Below, piece after piece: positions 10,464 through 19,582 of a DNA stretch of 55,793 nucleotides. The notes below the pieces were generated by a model, which saw only the letters and a program-made list of their open reading frames with translations, was not told the origin of the DNA and ran no database searches. Source of the stretch: Bacteroides sp. GTDB taxonomy: Bacteria; Bacteroidota; Bacteroidia; Bacteroidales; Bacteroidaceae. Position 1 is the stretch's first letter. Each line of letters starts with the position of its first letter. The position numbers were made by a program, and so were the translations under genes. Location of the stretch: positions 1 to 55,793 of the forward strand of contig JAJQAY010000018.1 of assembly GCA_021203515.1 (NCBI GenBank). Direction: 5' to 3'.

Positions 10464-10499
10464 CGTCTGTCCTATATCTTTTCCACACCAGCCTACAAC
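10464..10499 (-). CRISPR. Degenerate terminal CRISPR repeat
   Basis: This segment ends GCCTACAAC and aligns to the 36-base repeat at 21 of 36 positions, concentrated in its last 20 bases. It is separated from the first clear repeat by exactly 30 bases, the standard spacer length, so it is probably an eroded oldest repeat. Confidence 0.6.
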
Positions 10500-10529
10500 A
10501 GTCAATCGTTTCGCAAAAAAGCACGCGGA

Positions 10530-11350
10530 GTTGTTCATTATCACCTTCCTACATCAGGCTACAACTCAAAGTTAATCAATCAATCAATAACGTTGTTCAT
10601 TACCATCTCTACATCAGGCTACAACTTTGCCCTGCCATATAAAAACGACGTAATAGTTGTTCATTACCATCTTCCTACATCAGGCTACAACAGGATACGC
10701 ATTTGCATAAGTTTCGGCAATGTTATTCATTACCATTTTCCTACATCAGGCTACAACCTTTACAATCAGCAATTGAAAGGTCTGATTGTTGTTCATTACC
10801 ATTTTCCTACATCAGGCTACAACCGTCTGGCCTCTTAATCTCGGCGTCAATTGGTTGTTCATTACCATTTTCCTACATCAGGCTACAACTCGACGTACCT
10901 TCCGGCACTGCATCAAGAAGTTGTTCATTACCATTTTCCTACATCAGGCTACAACCTCTTTCCAGTCCTTCATCTCCGAAACTGTGTTGTTCATTACCAT
11001 TTTCCTACATCAGGCTACAACCACAAGGGCTTGCATTTGCAAATAAACAAGTTGTTCATTACCATTTTCCTACATCAGGCTACAACTCAGTGCATCGAAA
11101 CCCAGCAGCCGGGTAGGTTGTTCATTACCATTTTCCTACATCAGGCTACAACTGGAATGAAGATATAACCTACATTGTCTTTGTTGTTCATTACCATTTT
11201 CCTACATCAGGCTACAACTGCCAATGCACGAAGCAAAGAACTGGGTTAGTTGTTCATTACCATTTTCCTACATCAGGCTACAACTTATAAGTTTGAAAAT
11301 GGAATTCTAACTCTGTTGTTCATTACCATTTTCCTACATCAGGCTACAAC
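10530..11350 (-). CRISPR. Type II-C CRISPR array, 13 repeats and 12 spacers
   Basis: Thirteen repeats start at 10530, 10592, 10656, 10722, 10788, 10854, 10920, 10986, 11051, 11117, 11183, 11249 and 11315. The consensus is 36 bases; on the crRNA (minus) strand it begins GTTGTAGCCTGATGTAGG and ends GGTAATGAACAAC. Spacers are 30 bases except the first (26) and eighth (29). The first four repeats differ from consensus, and the second has lost two bases. From the fifth on all are identical. Degeneration at the left places the leader at the right, next to cas2. The GTTGTAG 5' end is typical of type II-C repeats and matches the tracrRNA anti-repeat at 16405-16440. Confidence 0.95.
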
Positions 11351-11442
11351 GTAATCCTTATATTCATCTATAAATGAGAATATTATACCAACAAATGGCG
11401 TTACAAAGTAGCTACATGATGCATTATGTCTCCACGAAAATA
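11351..11442 (-). promoter_or_regulatory. Probable CRISPR leader
   Basis: A/T-rich sequence between the youngest repeat and the cas2 stop. Repeat conservation increases toward this side, which marks it as the acquisition end. No strong promoter box is evident on the minus strand. Confidence 0.5.
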
Positions 11443-11772
11443 CTAAAAAAATTCTAATTGCATTGGCTTCGGTTTATTTTTCTGCTCTATATTCCCCCAT
11501 ATATTAATAATATTTGCATATTGCTTATCTGTTATAGAAAGAATGCTTACCAATCCTCTTTCAGGAGTAGAATTCTTTATACGTTTAATATGAACCATAG
11601 CACTCTCCAATGAAGCACAATAACGAATATACACACTAAACTGATGCATCGAAAAACCATCTTTTTCCAATTCCTTGCGAAAACGGGCCGAGACCTTTTT
11701 ATCTTTCTTCGTCACAGTAGGTAAATCAAACATTACGGACAGCCACATGATCCTATAACTATTTAATCTCAA
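11443..11772 (-). CDS. cas2: CRISPR-associated endonuclease Cas2
   Basis: Cas2 of 109 residues, the structural partner of Cas1 in spacer integration. MWLSVMFDLPTVTKKDKK gives the beta-alpha ferredoxin-like start with the conserved Asp in MFDLP, then KDGFSMHQFSVYIRYC and ILSITDKQYANI. The start is TTG at 11772, overlapping the cas1 stop as TTGA, so the two are translationally coupled. The frame is intact. It lies directly before the leader end of the array. Confidence 0.93.
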   Translation of the reverse strand: MRLNSYRIMWLSVMFDLPTVTKKDKKVSARFRKELEKDGFSMHQFSVYIRYCASLESAMVHIKRIKNSTPERGLVSILSITDKQYANIINIWGNIEQKNKPKPMQLEFF

Positions 11773-12665
11773 TTCGGTCGTTTCACTCTAGGAAAAGCTA
11801 ATGTAGTTATTTCTTTCGCATAACACTTCACCAAAGAAGCCATTGTCATAGACAATCCTACACTTAAAGGGCGAGTCGCTTGTGAAAAAACAGTATCACA
11901 ATACAAAAGTTTGATTAACTCCGCTTTCACATCCTTATTCAATTCGGTCATGCCTCTTTGCCACAGTCCAAATACTATTTCATCAACATACGGTCGATAG
12001 GGTTCCATTACATCATCAGCCAATGGGAAAGCATTACTACGATTCCGATGGAAAATACCAATAGCAGGGAATAAACCAGAAATAATTAAAGCACGAGCCA
12101 CAGCAGTACGAAGAACCGTATACCCATAGTTCAGAAGTACATTCACTCCTTCCTGACTTCTATCACGAATAAATTGAGAACCAAACAATTCTGTCCAATA
12201 AATACGCGCTGCTATACCTTCGCGATTATCGGTATCACCACTCTTCACATTAGCATAAAAAGGTTTTAGTATTCTACCATCTTTCTTCAATTTATCAAGT
12301 AAACGAGCTTGATTTCTAATTTTCGCCTCAACAATCTGTCGCCATAAATTTTTCTTTAAAACCTCACCTGCTGCCATCTGATCACGCAAAGTTTCACCCT
12401 GCATAGTGTTTGAATCTAGGTTCTGAAGCATAGCATGAGGCATTCCACGATTATCACAAATGATAACAGATACATTAGCATCTATCAAAGCATTGAGCAA
12501 TGGTATCGTTGCCGACACTTGCTGATTTTCTATCAAAACCACTCCTATATCTTCAATAGGCACTGTCGCTTTCTCATCCGGCATTTCTCTTACCGATATC
12601 ACCAACTGACAATTCTTCAATGAAAGTATAGTTGGAGTAGTGAAAACCAAGACTCGTTTCAACAT
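11769..12665 (-). CDS. cas1: CRISPR-associated integrase Cas1 (type II)
   Basis: Cas1 of 298 residues, the metal-dependent integrase that inserts new spacers. The catalytic positions are visible: Glu in DNREGIAARIYW, His in GIFHRNRSNAF, and the acidic pair in ADDVMEPYRP. Length and the N-terminal beta domain (MLKRVLVFTTPTILSLKN) fit type II Cas1. It starts 2 bases after the cas9 stop and overlaps cas2. There is no csn2 or cas4, which supports subtype II-C. This frame has no disruptions although cas9 has four. Confidence 0.95.
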   Translation of the reverse strand: MLKRVLVFTTPTILSLKNCQLVISVREMPDEKATVPIEDIGVVLIENQQVSATIPLLNALIDANVSVIICDNRGMPHAMLQNLDSNTMQGETLRDQMAAGEVLKKNLWRQIVEAKIRNQARLLDKLKKDGRILKPFYANVKSGDTDNREGIAARIYWTELFGSQFIRDRSQEGVNVLLNYGYTVLRTAVARALIISGLFPAIGIFHRNRSNAFPLADDVMEPYRPYVDEIVFGLWQRGMTELNKDVKAELIKLLYCDTVFSQATRPLSVGLSMTMASLVKCYAKEITTLAFPRVKRPN

Positions 12666-12667
12666 AA

Positions 12668-15600
12668 TTACCTCAGTTTTTTAATTTCACCTAATACGGT
12701 TATTTCAAAATCAACACCTTCAATCAAAGCATTAAATTGAGTATGCAGTAGAGTAATTGCAGGGCGTAAAACTTCTCCAATTCGATAAAGACCATTCTTT
12801 GCTTGAATATCCTTCGCCTGCCTTGCCTCCTGATGATAGCGCAAAGAAATGACTCCATAGCCAGGAGATGTCGGGTTAACTGAAAGCCCTACAACTTTAT
12901 ACAGCCGTTTTGTTAACATTCCATTATCTGCAAAATTTATTTCATCGGGCGATTCATCATACAACATAACCATTGTTCCTATTTTGAGCATATATTTGGC
13001 GGGATAGTTGTGTACACTTTGACAAGGAACAATCTGTGGGAATGACAATTTATCTGCACTTTTCTTATAGAAATTTGCAGCATCCAACATATTCACCAAT
13101 TCAAAATCTCTCTTAACCTTTCCTTCAGCAACTCCTTCATATATCACCAACATATAATTATTCCCATTTGTGACATAAAATTGCCGCTTATACTCTTTCT
13201 GTGACAAGTCGCGATGTTGACGAATACTTAAAGGTCTCTTAACAGAATTCGCATAACATCTTACTTTCTTTATCAGAATACCCTTTGCCTCATTCATATA
13301 AATTTTGCCTGCAATGGCTTCCTTAAAGTTTTTTCCAGCCACAGCATTTTCTATAATTTTCTTTACAGCTTCATCTACTATGCAATCAAGATCCTGTAAC
13401 TTTTCAAACTTAGACAATGGTTTGCGAACCACATAACGGATCTCCCCGTTGCGTTCTATCGCTCCGTAATAAGTATCATTATGCAGACTGCCTCGTGCAC
13501 AATCACCTTAGGCTATAAATTTACCTTTCGGAGTACGCACATACTTCTTGGCATGTTTAGGCAAATTATCCTGGGTAGAATGAACCACAATAAAATCTTG
13601 CTCCAAAGTTTTGATGTCTTGCGTAAAATTAGTCCAAGGCTTAGGAAAAGAAGGTTTTCTTCCTTTTCCATTTTCAAAAGACTCAAGTTCATGATAATAC
13701 TGCGCCATCTTGCTATATTCTCCGGGCCCAATGCAGGCTACAACTATAGCATCAATACAATGCTGAATATGATTTTCGCGTGATTTCTTTGTATATTCAT
13801 CTTGTATTCCCCACATTTTTCGGAATTCGGCAGTAATCAGTCCTTTCACAACATGAACATTGGTCTTATTACGATCATTAGGATTATGGAAAAATGATTT
13901 CAAATAGAGTCACGCATATTTAGAGATAAGCCCAATACCGACACCTTGCCGACGACTAAACCCTTCTGGAACTTCAGTCATGATGAAACGCTCATACTTA
14001 CCTCTCCAATAATCCCGTTCCATTACTAAACGATGCCGCTTTTGAATCAAAGCATCTTTTATATCCTTTGCCATACCTGCATTTGTACGAATACGGTCTA
14101 TATCTTTCGTAAGCTTTTCTACCTTTTCTTTTCAATCCGCTATGCGCACAAGAATCTCATCATGATTAGCTAATTGCGTAGGAAGCTTTGTCTGCTTAAT
14201 AGTACGATTATATACACTGTCACACAGAGTCAAATTCATATTTGTACTATCTCCTCCTACACTCCGCGGTATCGTGTGTTCTATATCAAATTGTGGATTG
14301 CTCCCCAAGAATTGCGAAATACCGATTTCTTTACCTGTATAAATACAGATATGCTTCTGCTCCTCCCACAACTGAAACCTAAGAATTTCCGTTTCCGTTG
14401 GCTCTATATCCTCACCCGTTTCTTTTTTATATAGCTCTATAATACTATTGCAGTAACTTTTACGCTTCGTCTCCAGTTTCTTATCATAATCAGCAATAGC
14501 TTTACGTTTATTCGCATCATTCAATTCGCGTGCGTATTCCACATGTACTTCTGTATTGCAATCTACAACTTTCTCACGGAGCAATTGATTAACAATTTTC
14601 CTAATTTGATGAAAAGAACGCATAGCCATCGGATTACGAATTGCATTCGTTCGAGGTGAGCCAAGTTGATACACGCCATCAGCATTTTTCTTGGCATCGA
14701 CATATGTTTCTATCATTGACGGATGATATAGAATATCGGTCGCTCCCGGAGCAAGTTCATAGTTGTTACGTAGAAAATCTTTAATACAGAAATCAAGTGT
14801 TCCTTGCAATTCTTTATCTTTGGGACTAAAGCTCTCAATCAGTTCACGCAACTCTCGTTTAATAAAATTCCGTTGTTCCTGATTATTCCAAATATCCGCC
14901 GATACAATAGTAGGTACATTTGCCATTAATACAGCATGAGAGTATATCATTCCCTCACGCAGAAATGGGAGAATTTTACGTATGGCTTTCAGGCTGAGCG
15001 AAGCATAAGAATGAGATAGCTTTATCTCTGAAAATTTCTTAGCCTGAACTTCGTCCAATTGAAGGCTATTAGCTGCAAATTCTTTCAGTTTTTCTTTCGA
15101 AGAAAATGAAAACAACACATTCCAAATATCGTTTACTATTTCTTCAAGTGATTTCAATGTCCCGTCCTTCTTTATCCCCCTTGTATAAGTTTCCGCTAAT
15201 GCATCTTTCCAATTATCCCCAAAAATAGGAATTAAATTAGCAATAGTAGGACAGCCTGACACCCCTTGAGTCATGCGATAGTTGAATTTATAGGGCTTGT
15301 CAGCATCGTCATGAATCCATTGATAATTATTCCTGTCAGCAATAGCTTTAGCAATATCTTCAAAATCAAAATTAGACTTTGATTTACGATAAAACAGATA
15401 CTCTATTTTCTTTTTCTCTTCATCAGTCAGTTTTCTTAAATCAATATCAGAAGGAGTTTTTATTTTTATATTATTGATAAAACACAGCATCCTGAATTCT
15501 TCATAATCAGGATGCGACTCTGCAATTCGTGGTTTGCGAGGTTCAAATGTACATTTTCCAACACCTTTACGTTGCGACTTTAGCGGACGCTGAAAATACA

Positions 15601-16343
15601 AAGCACGTTCCAAGGCATTAATCAAATTGCAATCCAATTGCTGCATCTCACAAATTGCATAAAATTCTTTTCTATAATGTTCCTCACGATCTGTATAACG
15701 ATTGCGAATGCGAACAGTACTTCCTCTCTCTGCATATAGCTTATAAAAAAAATCACCCAAATACTCACATCCGGCATCTTTTATTTCTTTCTCAAGGTTA
15801 GAAATACCGGTTTTTACTTTTCCCGATTCTTTGTCGTCTTCACTATTATTTAACCGATTACTTAAGAATCCACGTCGCTGTGCCAAATGATATAATGCTC
15901 GTCCTAAGATGAAACGATCAACCACGTCATCCATATCCAACTTTTCATACAAGCATATATGCCGATAATAATATGGGTTCACTTGTGCATTTTCATTTAT
16001 CCGTTGCCATAGCATAAACTCATCATTTTTAGGATATGTCTTTTTCAAGTGCCATAAACGAAGTTCTTCATTCGATAGCTTGGGACAAAGTCCATTCGCT
16101 ACAAGCACCTTTAGCACTTCAATCTTACGCAGTCTCCTGCGAAAGTATTGTATACGCAATGCCTTATGCCCAGTACGTTCTGAAGCCTTAGATTGTTCAA
16201 TGCCTTTTTCTACTTTCACCCCTTCTGGAAAGATCAGACAACCTGTTCTCACCAAAAAAATACATTCCATTTTCATCTTTATCTACAACAGCCCAAGCTA
16301 AACTATTTGTACCAGTATCAATTCCCAATATTCGTGTTTTCAT
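12668..16343 (-). pseudogene. cas9: Cas9 endonuclease (type II-C), one frameshift and three in-frame stops
   Basis: Reconstructed Cas9 of 1224 residues from ATG 16343. RuvC-I GIDTGTNSLAW at residue 8, an arginine-rich bridge helix (QYFRRRLRKIEVLK), RuvC-II VHVEYAREL near 600, HNH motif FDIEHTIPRSVGG near 689, and RuvC-III HCIDAIVVAC near 862, then a PAM-interacting domain (VRKPLSKFEK onward). Every catalytic residue is present. The disruptions are one extra T in a run near 16258-16264, TGA at 14132-14134 (expected Trp, codon 737), TGA at 13910-13912 (expected Arg, codon 811) and TAA at 13508-13510 (expected Gln, codon 945). All three stops are explained by single C-to-T or G-to-A changes. If real, no full Cas9 is made. 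Given similar defects window-wide, sequence error is a serious alternative. Confidence 0.92.
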
Positions 16344-16404
16344 AATCAATAGATTTATTATTGTAAAAATAGAATATTATTTTGAGTATTCGAAATAAAA
16401 TCAT

Positions 16405-16500
16405 ACATTCGTACCACAAGAATTCCTACATCTTGTTACAATAAGGCTATATGCCGAATGATTTATTCCTATGGCCCCTCTTCGGAGGGGCTTTCTTTTT
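16405..16500 (+). ncRNA. tracrRNA, divergent from cas9
   Basis: The anti-repeat on the plus strand, ATTCCTACATCTTGTTACAA (16422-16441), shares TTCCTACATC exactly with the repeat and then TTGTTACAAT against AGGCTACAAC, the bulged pairing usual in type II-C. Next comes AATAAGGC TATAT GCC, a GGC/GCC mini-hairpin at 16445-16455 resembling the Neisseria tracrRNA nexus, then a linker and a strong terminator. The upstream half of the anti-repeat (CATTCGTACCA at 16406-16416) matches CATTACCA of the repeat less closely. The 5' end is uncertain. Confidence 0.82.
16474..16500 (+). terminator. Rho-independent terminator of the tracrRNA
   Basis: GCCCCTC (16474-16480), loop TTCG, GAGGGGC (16485-16491), then TTTCTTTTT: a perfect 7-bp GC stem with UUCG tetraloop and U tract. 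Confidence 0.88.
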
Positions 16501-16569
16501 AAAAGAATAACCTACAATAGAACCAAAAAATTTCTCCCCAAAAGCAGTTCTTTTTCTCTCTAAAAACTA

Positions 16570-16577
16570 TATCTTTG
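16570..16577 (+). promoter_or_regulatory. -7 element TATCTTTG upstream of HU-like gene
   Basis: A full TAnnTTTG match 12 bases before a tandem palindrome array and 138 bases before the ATG at 16715. The expected start site falls just before the array, so bound protein there would block elongation or initiation. Confidence 0.55.
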
Positions 16578-16588
16578 TTGACTAGAAA

Positions 16589-16685
16589 TTATTCATTCGA
16601 CAATTGTCATTTATTCATTTGATAGTTATCGAATATTCATTTGACATATGTCAAACTAATAAAGAATGGATGTCGAATGAATATT
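16589..16685. promoter_or_regulatory. Three tandem 22-bp palindromic units plus one inverted half
   Basis: Contiguous units at 16589-16610, 16611-16632 and 16633-16654 share TATTCATTYGAYA followed by TRTCRAA or a close variant. Unit 3 contains the perfect 16-bp palindrome TTTGACATATGTCAAA (16640-16655), and unit 1 contains GACAATTGTC. TGTCGAATGAATATT at 16671-16685 is the inverse of the unit start. Exact 22-base spacing places the sites about two helical turns apart. Together they fill the leader of the HU-like gene, so an operator array is the simplest reading. Confidence 0.75.
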
Positions 16686-16714
16686 TTTTTTGAAGGAAAA
16701 AAATAATAAATACT

Positions 16715-17361
16715 ATGAGTGCATTATACGATTTATACGAAACGCCTTCTCCTAAAGGAAAGAATGAGAAAATATCACTGCATGCCCGTATCTACCCCAA
16801 AAAAAACTTATACTCAAAAAGAGTTCATTGAACATGTAGCCCTTTACGAGCACTTGCCGAAGAGTGTGCTGAACGGAGCGCTCGATGCTATCATCGAGGA
16901 CTTGTGCTATCTGCTTGCCGATGGTAATATCGTGGAGGTGGGTGAACTGGGTTTCTTTAGTACCTCACTGAAATGCTTGCGGAATACGGATGACGAAGCA
17001 AACAAAATTAGATCGGAATCGGTAGTCTTTCAAAATGTACATCTGAGAATTAGCAGCGAATTTCGCAAGAAGATTGAAAGAAAGATGAAATTAAAACGCG
17101 TACATTCACCTTCTCGGAAACTAAAAAACGACTTCCACGATAGAAGAACGGAAAGAGAAACTGATAGCGTTCCTACAGATGAATATCTGCATCACCCGGA
17201 GGGAGTATGTCCAACTAGCTAAGCTAACTCCTTACAGTGCCATGAACGAACTGAATGATTTCATTAGCCAAGGCATCCTTCGCCGTCGAGGTTCTGGCAG
17301 ATCTGCAGTATATGTTGCCGGAGAAAAGCTATTGATAGAAATTAGTAAAAAGAAAGAATAA
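16715..17361 (+). pseudogene. HU/IHF-like DNA-binding protein with C-terminal winged-helix-like domain, two frameshifts
   Basis: The start MSALYDLYETPSPKGKNEK lies in one frame up to PKK; a run of eight A at 16799-16806 shifts it, and removing one A continues TYTQKEFIEHVALYEHL, the Bacteroidales HU-like fold, with VEVGELGFFSTSL as the beta-arm region. A second extra A at 17123-17128 shifts it again; the correct continuation ends MNICITRREYVQLAKLTPY and GILRRRGSGRSAVYV, resembling a small winged helix. Both corrections give 214 residues exactly. The protein probably binds DNA and may recognise the palindromes in its own leader. It is co-oriented with the tracrRNA and NudC. Confidence 0.75.
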
Positions 17362-17386
17362 CAAAAGACATTCAAAAAACACCCAA

Positions 17387-18178
17387 ATGGAAATTACAGA
17401 AACACAACCCTCCATGCAGTGGTTCGTCTTCTTCAAAGACCAACTGCTGCTGAAAAAAGAAGAGAATAATCAATACAGTGTGCCTTGCGGAACGGAACCA
17501 CCGATGAAGCCGACGCCCGGGCACAGGATACAAGAAGTGACGCTCACGGACGGGAAGAAAGTCCGGGCGCTGGCAGTGGAACAACCGATACCAGAGACGG
17601 ACGAATGGATTACGATCGGCTTGCGGGCTTCGTATGATTATTTGCCCTTCGCTGATTATCTGGCTGCAGGAAAAGCGTATCAGATACTTTATTGGGACGA
17701 GCATAGTCGCTTCTGCCCCGTATGCGGGATGCCGATGGAACAGAAGGCACCTATCATGAAGAAATGTTTTAATTGCGGAAACGAAATGTATCCACCGGTT
17801 TCTACGGCTATCATCGTACTGATACGGAAAGGGAAAGAAATACTGCTGGTACATGTGCGCAATTTCCGGGGGACATTCTATGGACTGGTGGCAGGTTTCC
17901 TCGAAGCCGGGGAGACACTGGAACAATGTGTGCAACGGGAAGTGCTGGAAGAAACCGGATTGAGGGTGAAGAATATCACTTATTTCGGTAATCAGCCCTG
18001 GCCCTACCCCAGCGGTTTGATGGTGGGATTTATTGCCGACTACGAAAGCGGAGAAATCAAACTACAGGACGATGAACTTAGTGCGGGTGCTTTCTACTCT
18101 AAAGAGAATTTGCCGGAGATACCACGCAAGATGAGTATAGCCCGAAAGCTGATTGACTGGTGGCTGGAGAACAATTAA
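17387..18178 (+). CDS. nudC: NADH pyrophosphatase NudC
   Basis: A 263-residue Nudix hydrolase that cleaves NAD(H) to NMN and AMP and removes NAD caps from RNA. A zinc ribbon is present (FCPVCGMP and KCFNCGNEMYPP), followed by the Nudix box GFLEAGETLEQCVQREVLEE with the REVLEE metal ligands, and NQPWPYPSG, the variant of the family SQPWPFPxS signature. The frame is intact and length is typical. It follows the HU-like gene by 25 bases and may be transcribed with it. Confidence 0.93.
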   Translation: MEITETQPSMQWFVFFKDQLLLKKEENNQYSVPCGTEPPMKPTPGHRIQEVTLTDGKKVRALAVEQPIPETDEWITIGLRASYDYLPFADYLAAGKAYQILYWDEHSRFCPVCGMPMEQKAPIMKKCFNCGNEMYPPVSTAIIVLIRKGKEILLVHVRNFRGTFYGLVAGFLEAGETLEQCVQREVLEETGLRVKNITYFGNQPWPYPSGLMVGFIADYESGEIKLQDDELSAGAFYSKENLPEIPRKMSIARKLIDWWLENN

Positions 18179-18195
18179 AAGAAGACTAAATAAAA

Positions 18196-18288
18196 ACAGA
18201 TTGCGGAAAACACGCACTAACAAACGAACAACTACGAGTGAAACGACTCTCATTCACATCAACCAATCGGCGTGCAACCGCAATCTGT
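18196..18288. repeat. Long hairpin after nudC
   Basis: ACAGATTGCGG (18196-18206) is exactly inverted by CCGCAATCTGT (18278-18288), and CACGC (18211-18215) pairs with GCGTG (18270-18274). It forms a roughly 93-base stem-loop starting 17 bases after the nudC stop. It has no T tract, so it may be an RNA-stabilising end or an unnamed repeat rather than a simple terminator. Confidence 0.6.
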
Positions 18289-18394
18289 AGTACTATCTGT
18301 CAACTGTTGACCTCTGTCGAATACTAGAACATCATTTAACGGAAAATGGTTACAAGAAGCGGCTTAAAGAAAATGAAAGAAAACTAAATGATAA

Positions 18395-18718
18395 TTTAGC
18401 GGCGGAGCCGCTAAAAGTTATGAGTTATAAGTTATGAGTTATTTGTTGATGCATTCCCTTTCGGTATGATAACAATACTATCTTAATTCCCCTCCTCCTG
18501 GGAGGAGGAGTACCCGCAGGGGGAGGTGGTAGGAAAAGCAAGATACCTTTGCAAGAATGATTTTCATGTCTTGTGCTCTCTACCACCACACCCTTTGGGC
18601 ACCCCTCCTCCCAAGAGGAGGGGAATTAAGTTACTCCTGCTTGGTAGATAAAGTAGCGTTATTACAAACAAATAACTCATAACTCATAACTCATAACTAA
18701 AGCGCGCTTGCGCGCGCT
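18395..18718. repeat. Nested inverted-repeat cluster with 7-bp-period arms
   Basis: The gene-free stretch 18179-18876 is mostly this structure. The outer left side is hairpin TTTAGCGGC-GGA-GCCGCTAAA (18395-18415) followed by heptamers of AGTTATG type to 18442. The right side is the inverse heptamer series AATAACTCATAACTC from 18671, then the hairpin AGCGCGC/GCGCGCT (18701-18718). A MITE-like element sits inside. I see no gene in it. Confidence 0.7.
18482..18630. mobile_element. 149-bp MITE-like element, complete copy
   Basis: Perfect 16-bp terminal inverted repeats: CTTAATTCCCCTCCTC (18482-18497) and GAGGAGGGGAATTAAG (18615-18630). The interior has GGGAGGTGGTAGG and the near-inverse CTACCACCACACCC. 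The same interior, including AAAGGTAT and CTACCACCTCCCCCT, appears in the opposite orientation at 34005-34129, so it is a dispersed element rather than a local hairpin. No coding capacity. Confidence 0.7.
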
Positions 18719-18876
18719 AAATTCCCATTTATAGAAAGAGCACTCCATTCCTTTAACCTTTTTTCCTATAATTCCTTACAGCATTCTATAATACGTTGCG
18801 TCTAATTTACAAACAAAACAGCATACTCTTCACAAGAGTAAAAAGCAAATCAAGACTTAACGAAAGATTATAGATA

Positions 18877-19516
18877 ATGAAAAAAAGAATTTATCTTATC
18901 AATACTCTTATCCACTTGCTTCTCCTTTCAACTACAAGGACAAACGACCGGATGGACGAAGAGCGACTCTTTGAAACTAAAGAAAATGTTGGACGGAGAG
19001 ACGGACATACTAATCAATCCCGCAGTAAAGCAAGAGATAGATTTGTTGTTTGCTGTCACTACACATATACACAATACTCCCATCTTGCCTATAGAACAAT
19101 TTTTACCACAGTTGCAAAATCGCCTGAAAGAGTATCAAATGCCAAAATTCCGATTGAATGGTGCCCACATATACTACGGCACTCCACTCCGAACCGAATA
19201 TTTCCTGAGCAATAAACGTTTCAGCATTTCAGCTACGTCCGAAAAGAAAAGAACAAAAATCCTTTTAGAGCAAAAGACCGATTTCAAGTTTGACATTACA
19301 AAAAGTCTTGACTATCATATTTATGCAGGATATAGCCTTCATAGTAGTAAGTCAGCGATATTGCCGGGTGCAGTAACTCCATTATATTTTGGAAGTGGAT
19401 TTTCTTATCACATTAATCAGCGGGTAGAAATAAAGACAGGAATCGAGAGGCAATTCAACGTAATCCAAAAGCGTTGGGAATGGTTGTGGAGAACAGGTGT
19501 AGGAGTAAACTTTTAG
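18877..19516 (+). pseudogene. Exported Bacteroides-specific protein (DUF4858-like), frameshift at start
   Basis: ATG 18877 is followed by seven A; removing one gives MKKEFILSILLSTCFSFQLQ, a signal peptide, then GQTTGWTKSDSLKLKKMLDG and a continuous frame to 19516 (212 residues). DSLKLKKMLDGETDILINP resembles DSLKLQQLLHGAGEVKLNP of the gene at 35419-36093, so the two are paralogues; I associate the pattern with DUF4858 from memory. The C-terminal half (SLDYHIYAGYSLHSSKS, YHINQRVEIKTGIERQF) resembles beta-strand pairs. Function unknown. Confidence 0.65.
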
Positions 19517-19528
19517 AGAACAGAAAAA

Positions 19529-19556
19529 GGGGTGAGCAGCCTCAGCCACTCACCCC
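19529..19556 (-). terminator. Terminator of the phosphoglucomutase gene
   Basis: GGGGTGAG (19529-19536) pairs with CTCACCCC (19549-19556). Read on the minus strand the stem is followed by TTTTTCTG, as a terminator of the leftward gene. It lies between convergent genes and may serve both. Confidence 0.75.
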
Positions 19557-19582
19557 TTCTATCCTTATATCCATTCTTTTTC

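Noticed and set aside
10255..10524. 89-residue minus-strand open frame at the array edge
   Set aside because: It crosses the degenerate repeat, a spacer and the 12-bp stem and has a Cys/Arg-rich, unprotein-like composition.
10452..11168. Plus-strand frames through the array with repeated HYHFPTSGYN-type peptides
   Set aside because: They are translations of CRISPR repeats, not genes.
16589..16654. Second CRISPR array
   Set aside because: The 22-bp units are contiguous with no spacers.
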